Positions 16,541 to 25,691 of a DNA stretch of 64,000 bases are shown here, one piece after another. This stretch comes from Heliomicrobium undosum. Lineage in GTDB: Bacteria > Bacillota > Desulfitobacteriia > Heliobacteriales > Heliobacteriaceae. The stretch spans positions 262,960-326,959 of the forward strand of contig NZ_WXEY01000002.1 of assembly GCF_009877425.1 (NCBI RefSeq). The letters run 5' to 3'. Within the stretch, counting starts at the first letter, position 1; the number at the start of each line of letters is the position of its first letter. The position numbers and the translations under genes are program-made. The notes beneath the pieces are model-generated. The model was given only the letters and a program-made list of their open reading frames with translations. It was not told where the DNA came from and made no database searches.

Positions 16541-17823
16541 TCCGTTCGCTCCGCAACCTTTTCTTCGTTCAGAACCAGCAAAGCCTTGCGATAAAGTATG
16601 TACGTCATAAAAGCGGCTGTCAGGTATGTCATAACGATGCTGTAGGCCGCGCCTGCAACACCCCAGCGGGAAATCAAAAAGAGCGACGTCAACAACCCGG
16701 CCGCTGCCTGAAAGGCATTGGTGACAAAATGCAATTCCGGACGATGGATGGCGCGGAGGATTATCGAATAGGCGGCCGCTGCAGCCGTAATCACCGGAAC
16801 GAAACCGACAACAGGGACCAGCCGGACGTATTCGGCGTAACGCCCTCTGTAGACGAGTCCCACCAGAAAGTCGCTGAAAGTCCATAAGAGTAACATATAG
16901 GCGATGCCTGCGGCGGTGAGCAGGAGCATCATTGAAAGGCCCTTGCTTCGCAGTTGCGCAAGCTTCCCTTCGCCAAAATCGCGAGATAAAGCAGGCAGCA
17001 TCAGGGTGCTTGCGGCCGTGACCGTCTGCATCATGGGAAGGATGAAGTTCATCATGGCCTGCAGGGCGCCTGCCGCTTCGGCGCCTGCCCAAAATCCCAG
17101 CATCATCGTCTGCGCCTGCGATGAGCCGAAGGAAAGCAGTGAAGAACCAAGGATCCACCGGCCAAATATCCAGTTTTCTCGGAGAGTCGAATGCAAATCC
17201 GCCCATCCGATCATCCCCGTCGCCCGTCGCCGGCGATCCTTTTTCACGAGCAACAAGGACCCCGCTATCACCCCTGCGATCCCCATGATCAGGAAAGCCA
17301 AAGCCGGGGAAAGCAATTCGCACTCATGAAGGATGGTGACGGCTGTCAGAGAAAAGCCGGCGTACAGCATATTGCCGGCTACGGCATAGGCGATCTGCCC
17401 CGATATATACATTTGCCTGCGGTAAGTCCAGTAGTATAAGGTCATGGGCAGGGTAAGCCCAGCGGTGATGATTACCGGCAAGAGCGTATTCCCAGGCAAG
17501 GCGCGGTGAAAGAGAAAACCAATCGTCGCGACAAAAAAAGCGATGATCAGGGTGATCAGAAAATGCGCCCGCAACTGGAGGGAAAAATACTCGCCCAGGT
17601 GTTCCCTATGCCGGGATGGGCCGATGACACTCATCGGTTCGAGGATAAGCGCATTGTGGATGCCTGCCAAGAAAAGAAAAAGCGCAGAAGCCAACACGAA
17701 AGCGCCATAAAGGTCGGCGCTCAACCAACGAGCCAACAGGATGCCGAATAGAAAATTGCTCCCTGAAAATAACGCCTGCTCCAAAAGGGCCAAGGCGGCC
17801 CCTTTTGCCCACTCTCGTTTCAC
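16537..17823 (-). CDS. Polysaccharide flippase (Wzx/MVF-like)
   Basis: 428 residues, GTG start overlapping the preceding stop by four bases. About 12 membrane spans are predicted by eye, starting with [20 protein letters not shown], a conserved Wzx N-terminal pattern. Later spans include [38 protein letters not shown] and [14 protein letters not shown]. It would flip the undecaprenyl-linked repeat unit across the membrane, between the glycosyltransferases and the ligase-like polymerase next door. Confidence 0.8.
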   Translation of the reverse strand: MKREWAKGAALALLEQALFSGSNFLFGILLARWLSADLYGAFVLASALFLFLAGIHNALILEPMSVIGPSRHREHLGEYFSLQLRAHFLITLIIAFFVATIGFLFHRALPGNTLLPVIITAGLTLPMTLYYWTYRRQMYISGQIAYAVAGNMLYAGFSLTAVTILHECELLSPALAFLIMGIAGVIAGSLLLVKKDRRRRATGMIGWADLHSTLRENWIFGRWILGSSLLSFGSSQAQTMMLGFWAGAEAAGALQAMMNFILPMMQTVTAASTLMLPALSRDFGEGKLAQLRSKGLSMMLLLTAAGIAYMLLLWTFSDFLVGLVYRGRYAEYVRLVPVVGFVPVITAAAAAYSIILRAIHRPELHFVTNAFQAAAGLLTSLFLISRWGVAGAAYSIVMTYLTAAFMTYILYRKALLVLNEEKVAERTE

Positions 17824-18797
17824 CGCGTTATCTTTCCATACTCCTCCTTTACGTGTTGGCTTCGAAAAAATTCGATGGTTGACCGCAACCCCTCATCGAG
17901 GCTAGTCTTCGGAGTCCAGTTGAGCCGTTCTTTCGCCAATTTGATGTCGGGTCGGCGTCTTTTCGGATCATCCTCCGGTCGTGGCTGGAACACGAAGCGG
18001 GAAGCGCTGCCGGTTAGCGCGCGAACCTGGGAAGCAAGTTCCAGGATGGTTGTTTCCGCCGGATTCCCCAGGTTGACGGGACCGGGAAAATCATCGGCGC
18101 CGTTCATCATCCGAACCATGCCTTCAATAAGGTCATCAATATAACAAAAGGAACGGGTCTGACTTCCGTCTCCATAGATCGTCATATCCCCGCCCGCGAG
18201 GGCTTGCACAATTAAATTGCTGATCACCCGTCCATCATCATTGTTCATCCGGGGGCCATAGGTGTTGAATATCCTCACTACCCGAATATTTACTCCCTTC
18301 TCTCGGCGGTAATCGAAAAACAGCGTCTCGGCGCAACGCTTACCTTCGTCATAGCAGGCCCGCCGTCCAATGGGATTGACGTTGCCGAGATAATCTTCTC
18401 TCTGAGGATGAACCTCTGGATCGCCATAAACCTCGCTTGTCGAGGCCAGCAAAATTTTCGCCTGCTTCCTGTTTGCCAGTTCCAAAAGATTCAATGCGCC
18501 AAGCACATTGGTTCGCAGTGTTTGGATCGGTCTGCGGCTGTAGTGCACCGGAGAGGCTGGACAAGCAAGGTCGTAAATTTCTTCCGCATCCAGTTCGAGG
18601 GGGAGTTCCACGTCGTGCTCGACGAGCGAAAACCGTGGATGGTTTAAGAGATGGTATACATTTTCCTTTCTGCCCGTATAGTAGTTGTCCAGACAAATCA
18701 CGTCGTGCCCATCTCGAATCAAGGCATCACAGAGATGAGATCCGATGAATCCGGCGCCTCCGGCCACTAAGATTCGTTTTCTTCGCAAATTACCCAT
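17820..18797 (-). CDS. UDP-glucuronate decarboxylase (UDP-xylose synthase)-type epimerase/dehydratase
   Basis: 325 residues. Extended SDR features: NAD motif [27 protein letters not shown], the UXS hallmark [12 protein letters not shown], catalytic STSEVYGDP and YDEGKR (Tyr-x3-Lys), [16 protein letters not shown], and the C-terminal FFR. It converts UDP-glucuronate to UDP-xylose for the polysaccharide. The annotated ATG touches a GGAAGG, so a TTG three codons inside (18788) may be the real start. The substrate is inferred from family motifs. Confidence 0.85.
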   Translation of the reverse strand: MGNLRRKRILVAGGAGFIGSHLCDALIRDGHDVICLDNYYTGRKENVYHLLNHPRFSLVEHDVELPLELDAEEIYDLACPASPVHYSRRPIQTLRTNVLGALNLLELANRKQAKILLASTSEVYGDPEVHPQREDYLGNVNPIGRRACYDEGKRCAETLFFDYRREKGVNIRVVRIFNTYGPRMNNDDGRVISNLIVQALAGGDMTIYGDGSQTRSFCYIDDLIEGMVRMMNGADDFPGPVNLGNPAETTILELASQVRALTGSASRFVFQPRPEDDPKRRRPDIKLAKERLNWTPKTSLDEGLRSTIEFFRSQHVKEEYGKITR

Positions 18798-18833
18798 CCT
18801 TCCAAACCCGAGGAAGTCGGCAGTCGCTCCTTA

Positions 18834-19439
18834 TCAGTACGCTCCATCTCCTTTAATCACAACAACTGCTGTTTTCAACAGAATCATCAAATCCAACCGG
18901 AGGGACCGATTTTGGACATACCATGCTTCCAGTTCAATCCGCTGAGTGAAATTGAGCTTGCTTCTTCCTGAGACCTGCCATAAACCAGTCATCCCCGGTT
19001 TCACTGTCAGCCCAAGTTGAAATAGTGAATTATCCTCCTGCCCCTCCCCCTCATACAGGGGGCGCGCTCTTGGTCCGACAAGGCTCATCTCACCTTTGAG
19101 CACATTGATAATCTGCGGGAGTTCATCAAGACTCGTTGTCCGCAAAAACCGACCTAATGGGGTTATTCGCGGATCACTTTTTAACTTAAAATGATTCTCC
19201 CACTCCGCCTTCATACGCGCATCATTGCTTAAGGCTTCCCTTAACACCTCTTCCGCGTTATGAACCATGGTGCGAAATTTAAAACACGGAAAGGTCCTTC
19301 CCCCTTGGGAGAGGCGTTTTTGAACGAAAAACACAGGTCCTGGAGAGGATATTCTTATCGCCACTGCAATCATCAGCATGATGGGAAGCACGATAATAAA
19401 TATCACAGCGCCAACGATAAGGTCCAAGCAACGCACCAT
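18834..19439 (-). CDS. Initiating polyprenyl-phosphate sugar phosphotransferase (WbaP/PglC type)
   Basis: 201 residues from the ATG at 19437-19439, chosen for GGGAG six bases upstream; an in-frame GTG at 19490 would add 17 residues. A single N-terminal hydrophobic hairpin ([20 protein letters not shown]) is followed by the catalytic core: [55 protein letters not shown]. It transfers a sugar-1-phosphate to undecaprenyl phosphate, the first step of repeat-unit assembly at the inner face of the membrane. It is the second gene of the operon. Confidence 0.9.
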   Translation of the reverse strand: MVRCLDLIVGAVIFIIVLPIMLMIAVAIRISSPGPVFFVQKRLSQGGRTFPCFKFRTMVHNAEEVLREALSNDARMKAEWENHFKLKSDPRITPLGRFLRTTSLDELPQIINVLKGEMSLVGPRARPLYEGEGQEDNSLFQLGLTVKPGMTGLWQVSGRSKLNFTQRIELEAWYVQNRSLRLDLMILLKTAVVVIKGDGAY

Positions 19440-19666
19440 GAATTGCTCCCGATAAAAAATGGTATTTTTGCCGAGGGGGCTGCCGTTCACCCTTTATCCA
19501 ATCACTCCTCGTAACCTCTTTTGGGGATGATTATTTGGACATAACCTACCCTATAGAATATATGCGCGGGTAAATGAATTTAGGAATAATTATGATATTC
19601 ATTTGCGCTCATTTTTGGTGTAATTAGGACATAAAGAGCAAGCTTTCGACTTTTTTCTTAGAAAGG

Positions 19667-20917
19667 CTAGGTTTCTTTCTCTTTTTTCTTCATGATTTCC
19701 CCGGGAAATTCCAGCATGATGGCAAGAACTGAAGATAGGATCATGCCTATCAAAAAACCGAGCAACATGTTCTTCTTTTTGTTCGGTTTGAAGGGGGTTG
19801 TGGGAGTGATGGCAGGAGACGCCACCTTAACTGTTGTTTCTCCCTGATTGATGAAACGGGCGATCCGGATCTCCGTCACCTTCTCCATGAGCAGATTGCG
19901 CGTATTTGTGTGCCGTTCCACTTCCCGCTTTAAACGTTCATACTCCGTCTGCTTCGGCGCCATTTCTTCTTGGATGGTTGCCCATTTTTTTTCGATCTCT
20001 CCGATCGACGCAACCAGCGTTCTCAGTTCTGCCTTTTTTCCTGCCAGTTGGGACGCCTTTTGGGTCAATTCCGTTTTCAACATCGTGTACACCGGGTTGA
20101 TTTCTTCCGTTACCCTGGGGACAACGGGATGATCGGTGCTTTGAAGGCTTCTGTGATCAGCACACTGGATCTTCTGTGGCGTTTCCTCAAGTTGCCTCTC
20201 CAATTCGATGATTTGCGCGCCAATTTGCTGCACTTCAATTTCCGCCTGTATTTTCGCATTTCCATATCGGGTCAGCAAATCGGTCAGGTTTTTTGCCTCC
20301 TGATCGAGCACATTCGAGTTTCTTGGCTGAGCGAGAAAATTGTTCAGGTCCTCCATGGCTTTCTGCAGCATTTTTTCCTCTTCATTGGCCTGCTGCTCCA
20401 ACAGGTATCCCGATTTTGTCAGCTTCTGCAGGTTCATTTCTGTCATATATTCGGCAAATTCATTTCCGAGCGTATTGGCCAAGTCCCTGGCAAACTCCGG
20501 ATCGGCGTCGACAGCCTTCACTTCTATCAGGTTGGTGTCCTTGATCATGGAAGCGGTCACCTGACTTTTCAGCCGCGTTGTGTCATGTTCTTTCAGTCGC
20601 ATGCTGTCGATCACCCGTTGCAGCACCGTATCGGTTTGCACCTGGGCGACGTAGGATTGCATGGTAAACTCAGGCATCTTCGATGCCGAAGAGATGACCT
20701 CTTCCAGATTGAAATTAGCGGAAGATCCGATTTGCTTCGTATCGCCCGCCCTTAAGATGAGCAATACCAGTTTGGCCTCGTAGGCCGGAGAAAGAACAAA
20801 GAAACTAACCAGCGTCGTTATCACAAAGGACAAGGATGTGGTAAAAACGATCATCCACCTGTGCTTTTTTAAGGCCTCAAAGTATTGCCATAAGAAAAAA
20901 CCCTCGTTGCGTGCCAT
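19667..20917 (-). CDS. Wzz/GumC-type polysaccharide chain-length/export protein
   Basis: 416 residues. N-terminal membrane span MIVFTTSLSFVITTLVSFFV, the Wzz domain (PAYEAKLVLLI), long charged coiled-coil regions (LEQQANEEEKMLQKAMEDL; LKREVERHTNTRNLL), and the C-terminal PxxP-plus-span signature (SPAITPTTPFKPNKKK, MLLGFLIGMILSSVLAIM). It controls chain length and export together with the polymerase. No BY-kinase domain is fused and no kinase gene is adjacent. ATG with GAGGAA nine bases upstream. It appears to be the first gene of the operon that runs down to 10027. Confidence 0.85.
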   Translation of the reverse strand: MARNEGFFLWQYFEALKKHRWMIVFTTSLSFVITTLVSFFVLSPAYEAKLVLLILRAGDTKQIGSSANFNLEEVISSASKMPEFTMQSYVAQVQTDTVLQRVIDSMRLKEHDTTRLKSQVTASMIKDTNLIEVKAVDADPEFARDLANTLGNEFAEYMTEMNLQKLTKSGYLLEQQANEEEKMLQKAMEDLNNFLAQPRNSNVLDQEAKNLTDLLTRYGNAKIQAEIEVQQIGAQIIELERQLEETPQKIQCADHRSLQSTDHPVVPRVTEEINPVYTMLKTELTQKASQLAGKKAELRTLVASIGEIEKKWATIQEEMAPKQTEYERLKREVERHTNTRNLLMEKVTEIRIARFINQGETTVKVASPAITPTTPFKPNKKKNMLLGFLIGMILSSVLAIMLEFPGEIMKKKEKET

Positions 20918-21267
20918 GGAAGTTCCTCTTTCTTATGTACGCGAATTCTATTAATGACATTATATCGTCGCTGTCACAACAATTTCAATTAAATACAATC
21001 ATTTCCCACGTCGAGATAAAAAAAAATCCTTGGCTATTGCCAAGGAAAGAACGCAGTGGCTCCGCTGCCGCACCTGCGTTGGAAAGATCATCCATTATAG
21101 TTTATGCAGGAGGGACGGCGGATTATGTCTCTTCTTTTGTTGTTTTTCCCGAGGTTCTCTCCCGGTGGCTGTGGGAATCCGTTCGCCGGGCAGTTCGGCT
21201 TGAAAGAGGTCATCTTCATATACTTCGATCATGTTCCTAGTATGCCCGGAGATCAGTCTTCCTATCG
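20918..21267. other. 350-base intergenic region between ppdK and the polysaccharide operon
   Basis: It holds the ppdK terminator (21017-21045) and, beyond it, AT-rich DNA that probably carries the operon promoter. No good promoter could be assigned and no convincing ORF was found. The short frames crossing it lack ribosome binding sites. Confidence 0.5.
21017..21045 (-). terminator. Terminator of ppdK
   Basis: On the minus strand a perfect stem CCTTGGC-AATA-GCCAAGG (21045-21028) is followed by ATTTTTTTT. It lies 220 bases after the ppdK stop. Confidence 0.75.
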
Positions 21268-23952
21268 TTATCCGTTCCGGACGGCCGCTTGAGCCGCCGC
21301 CAGGCGGGCGATGGGCACCCGGTAGGGCGAGCAGGAGACGAAGTTGAGGCCGATGAGGTGGCAAAACTCAATGGATGACGGCTCACCGCCATGTTCGCCG
21401 CAGATGCCGACGAGCAGGTCGGGACGGGTGGCGCGTCCTTTTTCTACGGCAATCTTCATCAGACCGCCAACACCTTCCCGGTCAAGAACGACAAAGGGAT
21501 TGTCGGCCAGGAGCTTCCGGTCCGTATAGATGCCGAGGAACTTCGATTCGGCGTCGTCGCGGGAAAAGCCGAAGGTGGTCTGGGTCAGGTCGTTGGTGCC
21601 GAAGGAGAAGAACTGGGCTTCTTTCGCAATCTGGTCGGCTGTCAGGGCTGCCCGGGGCACCTCGATCATGGTGCCGACGGTGTAGTGGAACTTGGTCCCC
21701 GTCTCAGTCATGACGGCAGCGGCTGTCTCTTCGACAACCTTGCGCAGGTAGGCCAGTTCTTTGACCTCGGCCACCAGCGGGATCTCGACCTCAGGCTCCA
21801 CGTCAAACCCTTCATTGACCAGTTGAACCACGGCCTGGAAGATGGCTCGCGCCTGCATGGCGTAGATTTCGGGATAGGTGATCCCCAGGCGGCAGCCGCG
21901 ATGGCCGAGCATGGGGTTGAACTCGTGGAGAGCCCTGACTTTCTTCATCAGTTGTTCTTTTTCATTGAGTTCGTCGAGCAGGGACTCTTTACTGTCTCCA
22001 TCAGCTGTCTCGATGGCGCAGTTCAGGCGGGTCGTGTCGACAAGCAGGTCTTCTAGGTTCGGCAGGAACTCATGGAGGGGCGGGTCGAGCAGGCGGATGC
22101 AGACAGGGAAGCCGGCCATGGCCTTGAGGATGCCGTAGAAATCGCCCTGCTGCATCGGCAACAGCTTCGCCAGCGCCGCTTCGCGCTCATCGAGAGACTG
22201 GGCGAGGATCATCTCCTGCACGATGGGCAGCCGCTCCTGGGCCATGAACATGTGTTCCGTCCGGGTGAGGCCGATGCCGGCGGCGCCGAAGTTACGGGCC
22301 ATTTCCGCTTCCTCCGGCTTGTCGGCGTTGGCGCGGACGCCGAGGGTGCGGAGCTCGTCGGCCCAGTCGAGAAGGACGCGGAACTCCTTCGTCAATTCCG
22401 GTTCGAGCATGGGAACGACCCCTTCGATGACGCGTCCAGTGGCGCCGTCGATGGAGATGATGTCGCCCTTGCGGTAGGTCTTGATCCCGCCGGCGGCGGT
22501 GGCGACGGCAAAGTCGCCGCGGTTGTAGTCGATGCGCAGGGCCTCGCAACCGCAGACACAGGGTTTGCCCATCTGGCGGGCTACGACGGCGGCGTGGGAG
22601 GTCATCCCGCCGCGGCTGGTCAGGATCCCCTGGGCCTGGACGATGCCATGGATGTCATCCGGTGTCGTCTCCATCCGGACCAGGATCACCTTTTCCCCCG
22701 CCTTACCGAGGGCTTCCGCCTCATCGGCGTCAAAGACGACCTTGCCCGAGGCAGCGCCGGGAGAGGCCGGCAAGCCGGTGGCAATCACGGTCAGTTTGGC
22801 TGACGGGTCGATGCGGCGGTGGAGCAGTTGGTCCAGGTGTTCCGGTTCGACGCGCAGGATCGCTTCTTCCTTGCTGATCAGGCCTTCCTGTACCATGTCA
22901 ACGGCGATTTTGACGGCGGCGGCGGCGGTCCGTTTGCCGTTGCGGGTCTGCAGCATCCAGAGCTTGCCCCGTTCGATGGTGAACTCGATGTCCTGCATGT
23001 TGCGGTAGTGCCGCTCCAGGATCCCACAGATCTCGACGAACTGATCAAAACATTCGGGCAGTTCTTCCTGCATGCGCGAGATATGTAGCGGCGTGCGGAT
23101 ACCGGCAACGACGTCTTCGCCCTGGGCGTTGATCAGGTACTCGCCGTAAAGCGCCCTTTCCCCTGTCGAAGGGTTGCGGGTGAAAGCCACGCCGGTGCCA
23201 CAGTCGTTGCCCATGTTGCCGAAGACCATGGCCTGCACGTTGACGGCTGTGCCGAGGTTGTCGGGGATCCGGTTGATCTGGCGGTAGACGCAGGCGCGGT
23301 CATTGTTCCAGGAGGAGAAGACGGCGCGGACAGCCCCTTCCAGTTGAGCCATGGGATCCTGCGGGAAGGTCTGGCCGGTTGTGCGCCGGACCATGGTCTT
23401 GTAGTCTTCGATCAGGGCGCTCAAGCTATCCACCGACAGTTCGTTGTCGAAGCGAACGCCTTGGCGTTCCCGGTAGTCTTCCAGGATATGTTCAAAATCG
23501 GCGTGTGAGGCGCCGAGAACGACGTCAGAGTACATCTGGATGAAGCGGCGATAGCAGTCGAGGGCGAAACGGTCGTTCTGGGTCTCCTGGGCAAGGCCTT
23601 TGACAGTCACATCATTGAGGCCCAGGTTCAGGATCGTGTCCATCATCCCGGGCATGGAGAAAACGGCGCCGGAACGGACGGAAACAAGCAGGGGGTTTTC
23701 GGCGTCGCCGAATTTCTTGTCCAGTTTGGCCTCCACTTCGGCCAGGGCGGACTTGACTTGTTCCATCAACCCTTCAGGAAAGTCTTTGCCAGCGTCGTAG
23801 TAGGCGTTGCAAGCCTCAGTGGTGATGGTGAGGCCCGGCGGAACAGGCAGACCGATGTTGGTCATCTCGGCCAGGTTGGCGCCTTTGCCGCCCAACAAGG
23901 ATTTCATTTCCGCTTTGCCTTCCTCAAAGAGGTAGACCCATTTTTTAGACAT
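21268..23952 (-). CDS. ppdK: Pyruvate, phosphate dikinase
   Basis: 894 residues, full length. The N-terminal ATP-grasp part has LLGGKGANLAEM and SVRSGAVFSMPGMMDTILN. The phosphohistidine swivelling domain has ILTSRGGMTSHAAVVARQMG, and the C-terminal PEP/pyruvate barrel ends with GICGEHGGEP. It interconverts ATP + Pi + pyruvate with AMP + PPi + PEP. GGGGGG lies a few bases before the ATG. The preceding gene ppsR, which overlaps it by eight bases, encodes the kinase/phosphorylase that regulates it, and a CcpN-type repressor precedes both. The setting suggests use for PEP synthesis from pyruvate. Confidence 0.97.
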   Translation of the reverse strand: MSKKWVYLFEEGKAEMKSLLGGKGANLAEMTNIGLPVPPGLTITTEACNAYYDAGKDFPEGLMEQVKSALAEVEAKLDKKFGDAENPLLVSVRSGAVFSMPGMMDTILNLGLNDVTVKGLAQETQNDRFALDCYRRFIQMYSDVVLGASHADFEHILEDYRERQGVRFDNELSVDSLSALIEDYKTMVRRTTGQTFPQDPMAQLEGAVRAVFSSWNNDRACVYRQINRIPDNLGTAVNVQAMVFGNMGNDCGTGVAFTRNPSTGERALYGEYLINAQGEDVVAGIRTPLHISRMQEELPECFDQFVEICGILERHYRNMQDIEFTIERGKLWMLQTRNGKRTAAAAVKIAVDMVQEGLISKEEAILRVEPEHLDQLLHRRIDPSAKLTVIATGLPASPGAASGKVVFDADEAEALGKAGEKVILVRMETTPDDIHGIVQAQGILTSRGGMTSHAAVVARQMGKPCVCGCEALRIDYNRGDFAVATAAGGIKTYRKGDIISIDGATGRVIEGVVPMLEPELTKEFRVLLDWADELRTLGVRANADKPEEAEMARNFGAAGIGLTRTEHMFMAQERLPIVQEMILAQSLDEREAALAKLLPMQQGDFYGILKAMAGFPVCIRLLDPPLHEFLPNLEDLLVDTTRLNCAIETADGDSKESLLDELNEKEQLMKKVRALHEFNPMLGHRGCRLGITYPEIYAMQARAIFQAVVQLVNEGFDVEPEVEIPLVAEVKELAYLRKVVEETAAAVMTETGTKFHYTVGTMIEVPRAALTADQIAKEAQFFSFGTNDLTQTTFGFSRDDAESKFLGIYTDRKLLADNPFVVLDREGVGGLMKIAVEKGRATRPDLLVGICGEHGGEPSSIEFCHLIGLNFVSCSPYRVPIARLAAAQAAVRNG

Positions 23953-24775
23953 TCCGTTCCCCCCGGTAATAATATTCCAACACGCGTGCGGCAGTCTCTT
24001 CCACCGCTTTGTTGGTGACGTTAATAATTGGACAGCCGACGCGTTTCATGATGCTTTCGGCGTAGTCCAGTTCCTGCAGGATCCGCTGGTGGCTCGCGTA
24101 GTCGGCATTGCCGGCCAGTCCAAGGGCGCGTAGCCGTTCTGTGCGGATGCCATTGAGCAGTTGCGGTGAGATCGTCAGGCCCACCACCTTGCGTCGCGGC
24201 AGTTGAAAGAGTTCTTCCGGCGGCGCCACCTCAGGAACGAGAGGCACGTTGGCCGCCTTGATCCGTTTATGGGCCAGATACATGCAGACAGGCGTCTTGG
24301 ATGTGCGTGACACGCCAATCAGGATCATATCGGCGTGCAGGATGCCGCGGGGATCCTTGCCATCGTCATATTTCACGGCAAACTCGATAGCCTCGACTTT
24401 GCGGAAATACTGTTCATCCAGTTGGTGCAGCAATCCCGGTTTTTGGGCCGGTTTCAAATTGGTCAATTTCTGGAGCCGCTCGATCGTCGGCCCAAGCACA
24501 TCGATCGTCGGGATCTGGCGCTCTTGGGCAAGGCGCAACAGCGTCTCGCGCTGTTCATCGATGACCAGCGTGTAGGCGATGATGCTGCGATGCCTGGCCG
24601 CCTCCTCGATGATTTCTTGGATGTGGCTCCGATCCAGCACGTAGGGCACTCGCTTGATCTCGAACCCCTGACCGTCAAACTGGCTGGCGGCGGCGCGAAC
24701 GACAAATTCGGCAGTTTCACCGATGGAATCGGAGACTACGTAGATGACTGGTTTTCCACCATCCGCGCTAGCGAT
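23945..24775 (-). CDS. ppsR: PPDK/PEP synthase regulatory protein (DUF299 kinase-phosphorylase), apparent ATC start
   Basis: It reversibly phosphorylates PPDK or PEP synthase. The body is typical: AYTLVIDEQ, P-loop-like GVSRTSKTPVCMYLA, KVVGLTISPQLLNGIR, RVGCPIINVTNKAVEETA. The family's N-terminal hallmark VSDSIGETAEFVVRAAA is also encoded, but upstream of the first standard start (GTG at 24649). No ATG/GTG/TTG lies between the preceding in-frame TAA (24821-24823) and that hallmark. ATC at 24773-24775 has GAGGAGGGG six bases upstream and gives 276 residues, the normal family length. Calling the GTG would give a 234-residue protein without the conserved N-terminus. It overlaps ppdK by eight bases. 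Confidence 0.85.
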   Translation of the reverse strand: MASADGGKPVIYVVSDSIGETAEFVVRAAASQFDGQGFEIKRVPYVLDRSHIQEIIEEAARHRSIIAYTLVIDEQRETLLRLAQERQIPTIDVLGPTIERLQKLTNLKPAQKPGLLHQLDEQYFRKVEAIEFAVKYDDGKDPRGILHADMILIGVSRTSKTPVCMYLAHKRIKAANVPLVPEVAPPEELFQLPRRKVVGLTISPQLLNGIRTERLRALGLAGNADYASHQRILQELDYAESIMKRVGCPIINVTNKAVEETAARVLEYYYRGERNV

Positions 24776-24820
24776 ATGCTTCCCCTCCTCGCTTCCGAAG
24801 CGACGATCATCTGCTCCGGT

Positions 24821-25462
24821 TTACAATTCGTCGTTCCCAAGTTCTACAAAGAAGCGGGTGATGTTCGTTTTGGTCAGCCGTCCCACCACTTCCAACCGTT
24901 CCTGTCCATTGGGCTGGACAAAGGTGCGAACGACAGGCAGCGCGTCAATTTGATGGGTGATCAGCCGCTTGGCCGCGAGGTAGACAGTGTCATCGGGTGT
25001 CACAGTGATGATGTTCGGCATGCGGGTCATCACCATCCCGACAGGCATCTTGTGAACATCGCCGCCGCTAATGGCGATCTTGAGGAGGTCTTTGCGGGAG
25101 ACGACGCCGGAAAGATAACCATCGCCATCGACGACAGAAAGGGTCCCCACATCCTCGGTGAACATGGTGACAACAGCGTCATAGACGCTGGCCGTCTCCC
25201 GCGCCACCACCGGCAGGGATTTGATGTCCTTGACACGGAGCTTGCTGATGGCGCGAGCCACAAGCGTGTTCCCTGACCTGCCGTTATAATAGTAGCCTAC
25301 CCGGGGACGGGCTTCCAGAATTCCCGACATGGTAAGGATTGCGAGATCGGGCCGTAAGGTCGCGCGGGTCAACTCCAAAAGATCGGCGATCTGCTCCCCT
25401 GTGATCGGCCCTTTCTCCTTCACGATCTGTACGATTTTGACCTGGCGTTCAGAGAGTTCGAT
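24821..25462 (-). CDS. ccpN: CcpN-like HTH/CBS-domain transcriptional repressor, apparent ATC start
   Basis: N-terminal winged helix (ELSERQVKIVQIVKEKGPIT, EQIADLLELTRATLRPDLAI, LTMSGILEARPRVGYYY), then two CBS motifs (VARETASVYDAVVTMFTEDV; MPNIITVTPDDTVYLAAKRL). The CcpN family represses gluconeogenic genes. The first helix lies upstream of the first standard start (GTG 25423, no RBS). In the open frame the candidate is ATC at 25460-25462 with AAGGTGGTG seven bases upstream, giving 213 residues, close to the B. subtilis length. An ATG overlapping in another frame (25464-25466) opens only a five-codon ORF. It is followed by ppsR and ppdK. Confidence 0.85.
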   Translation of the reverse strand: MELSERQVKIVQIVKEKGPITGEQIADLLELTRATLRPDLAILTMSGILEARPRVGYYYNGRSGNTLVARAISKLRVKDIKSLPVVARETASVYDAVVTMFTEDVGTLSVVDGDGYLSGVVSRKDLLKIAISGGDVHKMPVGMVMTRMPNIITVTPDDTVYLAAKRLITHQIDALPVVRTFVQPNGQERLEVVGRLTKTNITRFFVELGNDEL

Positions 25463-25503
25463 ACATCGTCACCACCTTGCCGTCCTCACCCACTGTTCAG
25501 AAT

Positions 25504-25514
25504 TATGTCATACT
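25504..25514 (+). promoter_or_regulatory. Putative CcpN operator upstream of ccpN-ppsR-ppdK
   Basis: TATGTCATACT fits the consensus TRTGHYATAYW that I recall for B. subtilis CcpN sites at every position. It lies 42 bases before the ccpN start, in an AT-rich leader that also carries two copies of ATATAGTAT on the minus strand. Autoregulation and control of ppdK are inferred. Confidence 0.45.
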
Positions 25515-25624
25515 ATATGGTTTCATGACCAAAATGATCTATACTATATTGGCCGCCCTTTTTCCTGCTTAAGAGACAGATTTTTTGTTCTACGCGCGTA
25601 CATTAATCAAAAATTGCTTCCTGT

Positions 25625-25657
25625 AAAAAGAAAAGGCCGCTGACCTAGTCAGCAGCC
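25625..25657 (-). terminator. Terminator of glyQS
   Basis: On the minus strand GGCTGCTGAC-TAGG-GTCAGCGGCC-like pairing (25657-25635) is followed by TTTTCTTTTT, about 35 bases after the glyS stop. Confidence 0.75.
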
Positions 25658-25691
25658 CGAGAACGCACTCACTGGCGCGTAGTGTTTATGA

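Noticed and set aside
16541-17323. N-terminal extension of the O-antigen-ligase frame
   Set aside because: Overlaps the flippase in another frame, has no RBS, and the ATGA junction at 16537-16540 is a convincing start.
21095-21364. Minus-strand ORF of 89 codons near the ppdK end
   Set aside because: Overlaps ppdK out of frame, no RBS, Pro/Arg-rich shadow composition.
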